A stretch of DNA of 64,000 nt, from positions 620,001 to 684,000 of the forward strand of contig OZ241991.1 in NCBI GenBank assembly GCA_965204095.1, given 5' to 3'. The notes under the pieces are model-generated. The model was not told the origin of the DNA, ran no database searches, and saw only the letters and a list, made by a program, of their open reading frames with translations. The stretch comes from JAPPLB01 sp965204095. GTDB taxonomy: Bacteria; Acidobacteriota; Terriglobia; Bryobacterales; UBA6623. Made by a program: the position numbers and the translations under genes. Shown in pieces: positions 1-9,000 of this stretch; the stretch's first letter is position 1, and each line of letters begins with the position of its first letter.

Positions 1-983
1 TGGGTGTTCTCCAGATCGAGCAAACGGTCCCTTGCCGCGGATGGGATGATGTGTTCAAGGGCGAGCAGGTCTTTCCGTAGTGCTGCTTCATCCTGTTCGT
101 TGTTCTGGGGCCAGGAAGAAGGCTCAAAAATTAACTCGCCGCTCGGCTTTGCCTTGCCTAAGAGTTCAGGCACGCCCGGGTACAGCGCCGGTGATTCGGC
201 AAAACGCTCCCACACCGATGCCCACGAGTCTTCTCGCCGGCCGAGCCGTTCCGCGGCCACCAGCACGCCGTCTTTTTCCGGATCGAATTTCAACTCGGCC
301 TTGGAGCGCGACCTGAACGCGCTCCATCGACCGCCATTCCAGCTTGCACTCACGGACTCCGGATCGCTCAGCCAACACAACAAGTCCTTTGCAAGGTCGT
401 CGGAGAACAGCTTGTCGAAGTCTTCCGCCTCCAGACGCTTGCCTTTGAGCCCTGGCGCCGAGCTAGTTGCCAGCTCCGTCAAGGCGCTCAACATCGACTG
501 CCGCGTGGCGGCATCACGTGATACGTCCAGGCCAAGCCCCCCGTCTTCAGCAACCAGGAAGGCCTCGACGGTCCAGTCCTTTCCGTTCTTCTGGGTCCAG
601 CAGACCCCGCGGTACTGCAGTTCCACCAGCGGCTTGAGGCTGTCCGGACACTCCTGGACCGCCCTTAGCTCCTGCCGGCTGACACCCGGCAGGTAGACGA
701 TCGGGGTCTTTTCTTCGGAGACTTTCGGGTCATCAAGCGCACGATCCAGGACACATCGCAGCCAGATGGCCGGCCCTGTTCGGTTCGCCGGCTCGTAGTC
801 GCCCAGCGTCAGCAACTGCGGCGCCAGACGGCGGAGCTGAGGAATGATGGGCAGCCACTGCGCATCGTTGTCGGTCCACAATACGACACACGGTTGGACG
901 ACATCGTTCGGGTTGTGCCTCGCCGCGCTCTCCAGGGAACAGACAAGAGCCTCGATGACGGTGACATATGATCGGCCGTCCAT
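1..983 (-). CDS. pglZ: BREX alkaline-phosphatase-superfamily protein PglZ, N-terminal part (cut by window edge)
   Basis: Translating the minus strand from the ATG at 983 gives 327 codons open to the window edge, with no stop in this frame. The N-terminus (VIEALV, then NPND, VLWTDND and a GPAIWLRC block near residue 70) and the later PIVYLPGVSRQELR segment near residue 103 match the N-terminal region of PglZ from BREX loci as I know it. The phosphatase domain should lie beyond the left edge. PglZ is a core BREX component needed for phage exclusion and for PglX methylation. The start lies five bases after the stop of the ADP-ribosylglycohydrolase gene, so it is the last visible gene of the operon. 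The long open frame on the opposite strand is a high-GC shadow. Confidence 0.85.
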   Translation of the reverse strand, partial: MDGRSYVTVIEALVCSLESAARHNPNDVVQPCVVLWTDNDAQWLPIIPQLRRLAPQLLTLGDYEPANRTGPAIWLRCVLDRALDDPKVSEEKTPIVYLPGVSRQELRAVQECPDSLKPLVELQYRGVCWTQKNGKDWTVEAFLVAEDGGLGLDVSRDAATRQSMLSALTELATSSAPGLKGKRLEAEDFDKLFSDDLAKDLLCWLSDPESVSASWNGGRWSAFRSRSKAELKFDPEKDGVLVAAERLGRREDSWASVWERFAESPALYPGVPELLGKAKPSGELIFEPSSWPQNNEQDEAALRKDLLALEHIIPSAARDRLLDLENT

Positions 984-988
984 AGAAG

Positions 989-2668
989 TCACAGCAAGGA
1001 CTGCTGGCGGCCGCTCATTGCAAATTTCGCAGGATTTTCGGATGTCTTCTGAATCCATCCATCCTGTTCGGCCCGTTCCAGCCACTTGTTGACCTGACTG
1101 CGAACGAGGCCGAACGCTTTCTCCACATCCCTGCGCGTCTTCTCTTGCTGCCCGAAGTTGCTCTGCCATTGCCGGCAGAACTCCCTGTATAGAGATTGCT
1201 TTGGATCAGACTCGGGATCGGCTGTCGGGCGGCGGATAGAAGCAGGGACTGAAAGCACGCTTTGCCCTGCCCTCGGATCGTCAGGTGGCCAATCCGCACG
1301 GGATTTCCTGGTCAGACGGTTGACCTTGGTGATATACATCGTCTGACCATCGACGGTGTTGAGCCGCCATGCCCGAACGGCGATCGACTTGGCGATGGGC
1401 TTTGGATCCGGCAATGCCGCTGCACGGGCTCGTATTAAGCCGCCCAGAGACACCTCATGCCCTACCTTCGAAGCAAGCTGGGAGAAGATCGACCGAAGAT
1501 TTGACAGCGGCTTGACGGGGCTTTGATCGGCGCCCTCCAGTCCCAGAGCGACACGGGATGAGATACGCCGAAGATATTCCGCATCCTGAACTCGAAGCCA
1601 AGGCTGCGGAAGCCATTCGACACCGGAGAGGCATCCCACCAGCCCACCGACCATAGCCGCAAGCGTATCTGTGTCTGCACCTTTCTCGAAAGCCGCTCTG
1701 AGAATCGCTTGCTGTGGTTGCGCCGCGTGCCGCGCGGCGAGATATGCGGCTGCCGCTGCGCTAGTGGTGCCCGCACCCTTGTTGTGCCCGAAACATCCAA
1801 GGTCTTCCAAAACAGCGTGATCATCGGCGAGCGCTCCGGCCTGGACTCCTTTTCGCGCTGTCGCAAGCAACTCATGCATCTCGCGAACGGTCTGATTCCA
1901 GATCCGTTCATACCCTCCCGTCGCTTGTTCCGCAGCTTCGAACCAGGAGCCCTTCTCCCGGTCTGGCTTCGGAAAGCCACTCCACGCAGGCGCCTCGTCA
2001 ATCAGCGCATCCAGCAGTTCACCGAACCTGAGCGTGCCGCTTCTGCGCGCCAGCGACCACGCGGCATGGGCGTATACGGCCGCGCCGACAAGTGCGCGCG
2101 GATGACCGTGCGTCGCCGTTCCGTCGAGAACTACATCATGCATAAGACTCGCGGGGGTTTCCTGGCCCGCGAGAAACAGCGCATGCGGCAGAACCCGCAT
2201 AGCAACGCCGTTACCGCCGGCATCGAAGTATCGGCGAACGCTGTAATTCCTATTCGCCTTCCATGGCGCATGACCGGCTGCCCAAGTATCGGCGGCGCGC
2301 TTCGTGGCTCTGCCGCCTCCTCGTTCGTAAAGCATCCAGAGCGGAAGCTCGATACGAGTGAACGCTTTCCACCATTCCGGACCATGGTTTGTCCTGCTGC
2401 GCGCGACTGCGAGGGTGAGCTGCGTATCGTCGCTGTATTCTCCGGGGCGGATGACTTCCTCGTAGGGTTGGAAGCGCCCACCACTCCGGCGCGTCCACCC
2501 CTTGAACTCGACCTGGGCCGACTCAGGCGCGGGATTATCTCGAACAGTCACCCGCATTTCCTGGGGCCAGCCCAACGCGTCGCCGGCGGCAAGCGCGAGG
2601 AACGCTCCTTCAGCCCTTGCCGTCGGCACAGTCGGTTCACGCGCTTGGCTTTGATTGCTGTTCGGCAT
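989..2668 (-). CDS. ADP-ribosylglycohydrolase (DraG/ARH family) with C-terminal winged-helix-like tail
   Basis: About 559 aa. The start at 2668 is chosen because a CAGGAG ribosome-binding site lies a few bases upstream; a longer start at 2737 lacks this. The ARH fold is shown by AEGAFLALAAGDALG (residues 19-33), the metal-binding SDDTQ (79-83), THGHPRA (186-192) and GADTDT (330-335). These Asp-rich motifs bind the two Mg ions used to remove ADP-ribose. Residues about 509-540 look like a helix-turn-helix or winged-helix segment, unusual for a plain ARH, so the protein might also bind DNA or autoregulate. The gene overlaps the end of the DarT-like gene by 32 bases. I infer that it reverses the ADP-ribosylation made by that neighbour, acting as antidote in place of the usual DarG macrodomain protein. 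Confidence 0.85.
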   Translation of the reverse strand: MPNSNQSQAREPTVPTARAEGAFLALAAGDALGWPQEMRVTVRDNPAPESAQVEFKGWTRRSGGRFQPYEEVIRPGEYSDDTQLTLAVARSRTNHGPEWWKAFTRIELPLWMLYERGGGRATKRAADTWAAGHAPWKANRNYSVRRYFDAGGNGVAMRVLPHALFLAGQETPASLMHDVVLDGTATHGHPRALVGAAVYAHAAWSLARRSGTLRFGELLDALIDEAPAWSGFPKPDREKGSWFEAAEQATGGYERIWNQTVREMHELLATARKGVQAGALADDHAVLEDLGCFGHNKGAGTTSAAAAAYLAARHAAQPQQAILRAAFEKGADTDTLAAMVGGLVGCLSGVEWLPQPWLRVQDAEYLRRISSRVALGLEGADQSPVKPLSNLRSIFSQLASKVGHEVSLGGLIRARAAALPDPKPIAKSIAVRAWRLNTVDGQTMYITKVNRLTRKSRADWPPDDPRAGQSVLSVPASIRRPTADPESDPKQSLYREFCRQWQSNFGQQEKTRRDVEKAFGLVRSQVNKWLERAEQDGWIQKTSENPAKFAMSGRQQSLL

Positions 2669-3374
2669 GGATGGCTCCTGTTTGATGCTCTTGCTCGACT
2701 GGAGGTTTCCCGGAGCGGAGCTGATTGCTGAGCGCATATGGGTCGTAGAACTGGGGAACGATTACGATGCGAGGTGGAGACTTGCCGACCTGTCTCAGCC
2801 GCGCCACTTCCCGTTTCGCCTGCCCCACGTCGTGAACGGCGATACCCATCACGTCCTGCCATTGGATCTGGTCGGGTATAAGCACCTCGGCCTGCTCGTC
2901 GGTGGGCAGGAAGGCAGGATGCCGCTGGCTGCGAGTGAACATTTGTTCTTCGGCTCCTGCGACGGTATCTTCGAACAACGTATCGAACGCTTCAGTTCCT
3001 TCGCGGATCAGTCTCCCGTGTTCGGCAGCCGCGTTGCGAGGACAGAATTTCGTGCCGGTACGCCATAGGTAGTGTGCCCTGATCAATATTACGACCCAAT
3101 CGAGAAACAGCTTTTCCTGCTTCCGAGCTTTCTTGAAGTACCAGGCGTTGGGGTACTGAATCGAGCAGCACACATGGTCCCGATACCCGTCCAGACGCGT
3201 CAAGTCGGTCGGGTTGAACACTGCCCTCTCATCGTTCTGGAGAGACTGCGAGGCGAGGATACCCCGCCGATCATCGGCAATTTCACTGAGATTCCGCGAG
3301 GGGGTGAAGTGGCAAAGCCGAGTGATTCCCCGTTGTTCCACCTCGCTCCGAATGGAAGCAATCGTTCCGGTCAT
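2637..3374 (-). CDS. DarT-like DNA thymidine ADP-ribosyltransferase (DUF4433)
   Basis: 245 aa, close to the usual DarT length. The N-terminal ITRLCHFTPSRNL (17-29) corresponds to the NAD-binding start of DarT proteins, followed by a conserved YRDHVCCSI segment (64-72, candidate Arg65) and AWYFKKAR. QAEVLI at 161-166 matches the catalytic-Glu motif of the family (QAEALI in characterised members), giving candidate Glu163. Known DarT enzymes attach ADP-ribose to thymine bases of single-stranded DNA and act as toxins and anti-phage effectors. The start codon overlaps the helicase stop as ATGA. The following gene encodes an ADP-ribosylglycohydrolase rather than DarG. Substrate base and sequence motif cannot be told from here. 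Confidence 0.75.
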   Translation of the reverse strand: MTGTIASIRSEVEQRGITRLCHFTPSRNLSEIADDRRGILASQSLQNDERAVFNPTDLTRLDGYRDHVCCSIQYPNAWYFKKARKQEKLFLDWVVILIRAHYLWRTGTKFCPRNAAAEHGRLIREGTEAFDTLFEDTVAGAEEQMFTRSQRHPAFLPTDEQAEVLIPDQIQWQDVMGIAVHDVGQAKREVARLRQVGKSPPRIVIVPQFYDPYALSNQLRSGKPPVEQEHQTGAIHAEQQSKPSA

Positions 3375-4759
3375 TGCTGATACAACTCCTCATCATTCGG
3401 CAAGAGAGGCGTCATTCGCCCCGAGTAGGTCAGTACGAGAGTCGATCTGGCTCGCGTAATGCCCACGTAAAGGAGCCGGGAATCGCGTGCAGCGGCTTCC
3501 TGGTCCCCCAGGGATTGCATGTCCGGCGCGTGGGGCCAGCGCTGCTCCGACAGAAACGGCAGGAACACCGTATCGAACTCCAGTCCCTTGGCGGCATGGT
3601 ACGTGCCATAGAAGAGACCGGGGCCGCTTGGCCACCGATTCAGGTTGCCATGGAGTCGCGTCGCCGGGATTGGGAAATGCTGTGCAACGATTTTCTCTTG
3701 CTCTCGTGTCCTGAACAGAATGGCAACTGACCCCGTCCGAGCCAGTTCGGTTGCTCGCGAAACCACAAGTTCTCGTTCTTTCGACTCCTTTGCAAGCCGG
3801 ACGAGTGCCGGGAGCGGCCCGTCGGCAATCGGGGCTATTGGTTCAACGAGGTCCGGATCGTCCGGGAAATCCGGCTTGGCCGCGAGTGCGAGCGCAAGTC
3901 GGGAAATCTGCTTCGTGTTGCGGTAGTTCTGCTTGAATCGCCAGATTCGCGGTTGGGTAAGCCCTGCGTCTCTCCACGACATCCGGTGACCGTATATCTG
4001 CTGGGCGATGTCGCCAAAAAACGTGAGGCTTCCTTCTTGCGGGATGACGGCCGCGAGGGAGCGCAGCATCTCGGGGGAGAAGTCCTGTCCTTCGTCGACG
4101 ACGACGTGCCGGTAGCGGCGTTCCCCGTCGTCGGCTTGAAGTTCGCAAAAAACACCGCTGGCGAGGTCGCCCCAATCGTACGATTTACCACCGCGCTCCC
4201 GCTGATGTAGGTAGCGGGTATAGAGGTCGTACAAAATGGGACGTTCCGCCCTCGCAACCCGCGCTGCCGCCCGGCCTATACGTTCCGCCGCTACATAATC
4301 CTGCGCGTTCGTGATGCCGTGCCCTTGGATCCACTGAAACTCCTCATCGAAAAACTCTTCGGGACGTTTCAATAGGGAACCTGTCTGCCCGTCGGACTGC
4401 GCCTCGCGCAACGCGTGACGGATGAAACGCAACCTATCGCCGGGCGTGGCGATGCTTCCTTGGGAAGGGATCCTGCCTCTGGAGGCGAGGTATCCCCGAG
4501 CGAACTTGTGATAGTTTTCGACAACGACCCGTCGCCCAATGTTTCCGGCCAGACGTTTCATATAGGTGACCAGGCACCGGTTGAACGTCACCAATAGCGT
4601 GCGACCGCCGTGGTCGGTAGACGGATCAGCCAGATAAAAGGACCGATGGATCGCGAGTGTCGTCTTGCCGCTGCCAGCAGTGCCGAGCACCACGGTATGA
4701 CCTTCAGCGGGCAGATATAACACCTCTTTTTGTCGTCCGACCGGATTCGGTAGCGGCAT
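3371..4759 (-). CDS. UvrD/Rep-like superfamily 1 helicase
   Basis: 462 aa, shorter than full UvrD (about 720 aa), so some accessory subdomains are reduced. Walker A GTAGSGKT is at 26-33, Walker B VVVDEGQD at 219-226 (the usual DEAQD or DEYQD with Gly), motif III/IV region FFGDIAQQIYG near 247, QNYRNT near 277, motif V TYHAAKGLEFD at 386-396 and motif VI LLYVGITRARSTL at 429-441. All motifs needed for ATP-driven 3'-5' translocation are present. It starts five bases after the AlbA_2 gene and its stop overlaps the DarT start (ATGA). Its position between AlbA_2 and DarT genes suggests a defence role, perhaps providing single-stranded DNA to the DarT-like enzyme; that is inference. Confidence 0.88.
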   Translation of the reverse strand: MPLPNPVGRQKEVLYLPAEGHTVVLGTAGSGKTTLAIHRSFYLADPSTDHGGRTLLVTFNRCLVTYMKRLAGNIGRRVVVENYHKFARGYLASRGRIPSQGSIATPGDRLRFIRHALREAQSDGQTGSLLKRPEEFFDEEFQWIQGHGITNAQDYVAAERIGRAAARVARAERPILYDLYTRYLHQRERGGKSYDWGDLASGVFCELQADDGERRYRHVVVDEGQDFSPEMLRSLAAVIPQEGSLTFFGDIAQQIYGHRMSWRDAGLTQPRIWRFKQNYRNTKQISRLALALAAKPDFPDDPDLVEPIAPIADGPLPALVRLAKESKERELVVSRATELARTGSVAILFRTREQEKIVAQHFPIPATRLHGNLNRWPSGPGLFYGTYHAAKGLEFDTVFLPFLSEQRWPHAPDMQSLGDQEAAARDSRLLYVGITRARSTLVLTYSGRMTPLLPNDEELYQQ

Positions 4760-4764
4760 AGCCC

Positions 4765-6018
4765 TCAGGTATCGCTTGCCCCTGCTCGTCCTCTTCTCAT
4801 CGTAAGTTTCAAATGATCCTCGGTCGCAATGAAATCTGGCTCTGTTCCGTTATGCTCCAACAGGAGCGGAATGATCTTGTTGCGCACTCCCATGCCCCTC
4901 GCGTCTACGTAGCCGTAGTCGCGCAGGACCTCGACGATCAACGGGTTGCGCGCGGAACGCTGGCCGGCAACCATCTTCTCCACCGTCATCGTGTTCTGGA
5001 GCGCGCCGGGACTCAGGACCTCGAGACGATCTGCGTACCGCACGACCTCGATCTCCTCGTGGCGCGTCCAGTCACGGTGAGCGAGCGCATTCACGATCGC
5101 TTCGCGAAGCGCCTCTACCGGATACAGCCATCGGCGCTCCCGGCGCAGGGATACACCCACCTCGTCGGCTTCTTCCGAGACGAACGGCCGCATGGCATCC
5201 ACCAGGTTCTCGATCAATCCGTTCTCGATGACGACGCTTCCGCCGCCTGCAGTCTCTTTCCGGAGAGCGGCGAGCGGCCCATCGACCAACCGGTCATCCA
5301 GCGCCTTGTAGCTCTTGTCCTCGCCTGCGAACGCCATCCAGCGGACGCCGGACTGACGCAGAAGCCGACGCGGCGCGTGACCGAAAAGAATCAGCCCCGC
5401 GATGGTGCACGTTGGCGGGCCGTCCTGGCGCTCGACCATGAAGCCCAAGCCGCACAGGCGCTCGCCCCATGCCTCGTCGGAGGTCGGGAGCGTCTTGTCC
5501 CCAACCATCGTTGCCAGATAGTCGGTCAAGCGTTCTCGGCTCAGATCGCCCAGACCGCTCCCCGATACGGGAAGCAACTCCGCGTGAAGCATGCCCCCGA
5601 TCGCGTGCAACCGCGCCTGCTGTTCGCGGGAGGCAAGCCGCGAGGTGCTGCCGACACGGATATAAATGTCCTCCCGGCCGCGATGGCGCACGACATACGG
5701 CTTGGCTGCTCCTTGGCTGATCGTGACGACTGCAACCCGATGCCGGTCGTCAACCCGGACTTCTTCGTAGAACGGGAGAATCATGGGGTGCACGGTGCGG
5801 CCGAACACCGTGTCCATCACCCAGTGTTCGAGATCGGCCCGCTGTATCCCCGTGATCGTTCCGTCATCATCGACCCCGATCAGGATGCGGCCGCCCTGGA
5901 AATTGGCGAGCGCCACGACCTCCTTCGCCAACTGCTCGGGACGCAGGTCATCACGCTTGAACTCGACACCGGAGTTCTCGCCATGAGTAATCAATTCAAG
6001 CAACTCGGACCTGGTCAT
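4765..6018 (-). CDS. AlbA_2 (Schlafen-like) ATP-binding protein
   Basis: 417 aa. Residues 17-53 form an AlbA_2/Schlafen-type nucleic-acid-binding domain: GVEFKRDD, then LAKEVVALANFQGGRILIGVDDDG. A linker with LYIRVG-like text (DIYIRVGSTSRLAS, near 117) is typical of this family. The C-terminal part has ALREAIVNALAHRDW (about 301-315), the HATPase_c_4-like segment found in RecG-related putative regulators. Members are usually annotated as ATP-binding proteins or transcriptional regulators, and they are frequent companions of BREX and other defence loci; Schlafen proteins can be RNA nucleases. The start overlaps the pglX stop by one base (TGATG). Whether it regulates the operon or acts as an effector is unknown. 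Confidence 0.82.
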   Translation of the reverse strand: MTRSELLELITHGENSGVEFKRDDLRPEQLAKEVVALANFQGGRILIGVDDDGTITGIQRADLEHWVMDTVFGRTVHPMILPFYEEVRVDDRHRVAVVTISQGAAKPYVVRHRGREDIYIRVGSTSRLASREQQARLHAIGGMLHAELLPVSGSGLGDLSRERLTDYLATMVGDKTLPTSDEAWGERLCGLGFMVERQDGPPTCTIAGLILFGHAPRRLLRQSGVRWMAFAGEDKSYKALDDRLVDGPLAALRKETAGGGSVVIENGLIENLVDAMRPFVSEEADEVGVSLRRERRWLYPVEALREAIVNALAHRDWTRHEEIEVVRYADRLEVLSPGALQNTMTVEKMVAGQRSARNPLIVEVLRDYGYVDARGMGVRNKIIPLLLEHNGTEPDFIATEDHLKLTMRRGRAGASDT

Positions 6019-9000
6019 CAGTAGTCGTACCCGTATTTCCCCTTGCGTTGCATGGATGCCTCCTTGCCACCCTCCAGAATGCTCGCCGCCCGGTCGCGGG
6101 CGGCGTGTTTCTCGGCAATGGTCAGGTGCACGTGGTTGACCCGTTCCGAGGTGAACTTGCCGTCGTTCCAGAACCAGGGGAACTGCTCTTGATCGCGCAA
6201 AGATTGCGGCTCTTTACCGCGGTCCTTTCTCCAGTGGATGTTCGGCTTGGCCCTCAGGATGCCGGCCCCTTTCTGGCCCCCGGGAATGTCGTCGGTCATG
6301 AAGGGGCGGATGTTGAGCCGCACGCCGTCGTTGATGTCGGGCTCCCAGCCGATGGGCTGCTCCGCGATCGGCTTCCAGCGGATGAAGAGGTCAAAGGGCC
6401 GCTCGCCGTCGAGGATGGCATTGAGCCGTTTCTGCAGTTCCAGCGCCGCGGCCAGGCGGTCTTCGGCGCCGCCCTCACCGCGTTTCACGCCATCACCCTG
6501 CCGGGTGATCCAGTCGCCCAGGTAGCTGTAGGTCAGGGACTCCAGAAGCCGACGTCCTTTGCCGTCATCCCCGGCCAGCTTGTGATAGTTGACCAGGGCG
6601 TGGAAGCCGTCGCGTTTGCGGCCGTCCCAGACATGCCAGACGAACGGACGATGATGGAACAGCTTGCAGTGCTGCTCGAAGAAGCGATTGCGCAGCCAGT
6701 CGTCGAGGCTCGGGCTGCCGGCCTCCGCGAGCAGCTTGGCGAGAACGCCGTCGTTCCAGGCCTCGCCGAAGGCGGCCGCCAGCAGTTCGAGCAACCGCTC
6801 CCCGGCGGTCGGCTCGCCCCGCAGCGATGGAATGCAGACGATGCCGTCGGTGTCGGCGCATTCCAGCAATGCCTCGCAACGCCGCGCCCAGGCGCGCTGC
6901 TCGTCGGCCAGTTCCATGCTGGCATCCTGCTCCGCGGGCCAGCGGTAGCCGAGCAGGCGCGCGGCGGCGGCTTGCAACACAGTGAGGTCGGTGCGGAGCG
7001 GTCCATGGGCAGTCCGTTTCTCCGCTTCGTCCCACACGACCGACCCGCAGGGGTGGCCGTGGAAGATCCATTGGGTGGGGTCGTCGGAGTAGGGGCGAGG
7101 GAGGCCGTTGGGGTACTTTTCCTTGGCGACTTTGGTCCAATGGTCTAGCTCGAAGGGGACCTTGACCAGCGTGGCGTTGGTGACTTTGAGTGTCTGGTCG
7201 ATGCTCCGCACAGCCTCGTTGTATTCGGTGGAGGAGCAAAAACACCAAATTGGGAGAAGATTCTCCTCCTGTTTTGGAAGCAAAATCGCAATGTTAGTAT
7301 CGAATTTCTCACCCGAACCCAAGGTTATAGGCAAACTTCTCATTTGGCTTATACCAATAGTCCAATGCCCCCAAGCTGCATTCCCTCTCCGATCAGCATC
7401 ATGCAATCGTTCTTTTACCTCCCTAGCAAAAGTCCGGAGTTGACCATTTCCCCTTTCCCACAATATGACTTTGTGGCGACCACCAAAATCAACGGCACTT
7501 TGTACAGTCGACTGCTCAAACGCCCAAACATGCCCGATCTGAATAATTTCCCAGAAACATCCCTCAAACCTGCTGGTGTCTCCATTGAGCACCCCGGCTA
7601 AACTCACTGCGTAGTCGGCTAAGAGTTCCTGAGCCTGTATTTCTTCTAACGTCACAACAGCATCCGGGTTCTCTAACTGCCGGACTTGCTCGACGCCCTT
7701 GATCTCCGCTTGGCGCAATGCTTTTGCTTTTTCGCCGGCGGTGCGGGATTCGGAGACATCCAGGCCATGCATCGTGGCGTCTGCCGTTGATTTGTCGAAT
7801 CCGCTGTCTGGACGGCGGGAGGGATGACCGCGGCTCAGGATGAGCAGGGCGACAAATGCGCCGGCCGCGGCCGAGGAATCAAAGCCACCTTCGCCCAAGC
7901 GGGCCAGCAGACGCCAGGTCTCGGTCTTCAGAAGCTTCTTCCGGAGGTTACGGTATCTGGTAAGGAACAGCCAGTTCTGCGGAAGCACGAGGCCGGCGGT
8001 TCCGCCCTCGGTGCACAGCTTCAAGCAGCGCTCCAGGAACACGGTGGCCAGATCGTTCTTCGCGGCGGGGTAATGCCGTTCGCAGAAGGCCCGCAGCCTC
8101 GCGCCCTGCTTGCCGCGCGCGAGGTAAGGCACGTTGGTGACCACCCAGTGGTACCGTTCTGACAGCAACTCCGCCGCTCGCGCCATCCCCCTCGCGGCCA
8201 CGGCGCGCTCGGTCTGCTCGTCGGTCGTCCGCTCCTGTTCCAGCGCGACCGCCAGCAGCGCCCGCACCGACTCGAAGCCGCTCTGGAAGAGGTTGCCCTT
8301 CAACTCGCCCGGATCGATAAGCGAACCGAGTTCCGGCGCCTGCGCGAACAGGTCGTAGAGCGCGTCGAGGCTGTTGCGGAGCGGCTCGGAGAGCAGCGAG
8401 TCGTCGACGCCGAACAGGTCCCGATCCGCCGGCATCCCTCCGGCGGCCGCGGCCGTCTCCGCCAATGCGAGCCACTGCTCCTTCGGGGAGTTGGGCGCCA
8501 GCCCCGAGCAGGCCAGGTTCAGCTCCGGCAGCGGCCGATACCCGCCTGCGCCAGGAAAGGTCCAGGCGGCCAGGGCGAGCGAGAAAGCCGCGATCTCCAC
8601 GCAGCGTGGGTCCAGCTCCAGCCCGTGCAGGTTGCCGCGCAGCACGGCGTCCACCGCCTCGGCGGCGCTGAGATCCTCCAGCGCCATGCGCATGGGAACC
8701 AGCATCAGGAAGGCGGCGACCAGGAAGTGTCCCGAACCGCAGCAGGGGTCGAGCAGGCGAAGCTCCGAGAGGTCGTCGGGCCAGCCCTCGAAGCCGCCCG
8801 CGGCGGGCACGCCTTCTTCGGTCTTGCGCAGGTAGTCCAGATCAACCGGACAGCGCTTATCCGGGTATCGGCTGACCCACCACGCCCCCAGCGAGTTGTG
8901 CAGCAGGAACTGCACCATGTAGGGCTCGGTGAAGAGTTGGGTCACCGCCGGCAGCTCATCGGCGCCGATCTTGACCTCGGAACGGTTGACCTCGTCCTTC

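Noticed and set aside
1709..2731. 340-codon plus-strand open frame opposite the ADP-ribosylglycohydrolase
   Set aside because: Arg/Pro/Ala-rich translation without motifs; the minus-strand frame has clear ARH motifs.
4813..6024. 403-codon plus-strand frame opposite the AlbA_2 gene
   Set aside because: Shadow of a high-GC gene; no domain or ribosome-binding site.
6048..7148. 366-codon plus-strand frame opposite pglX
   Set aside because: Antisense to a well-supported PglX; composition typical of a shadow.
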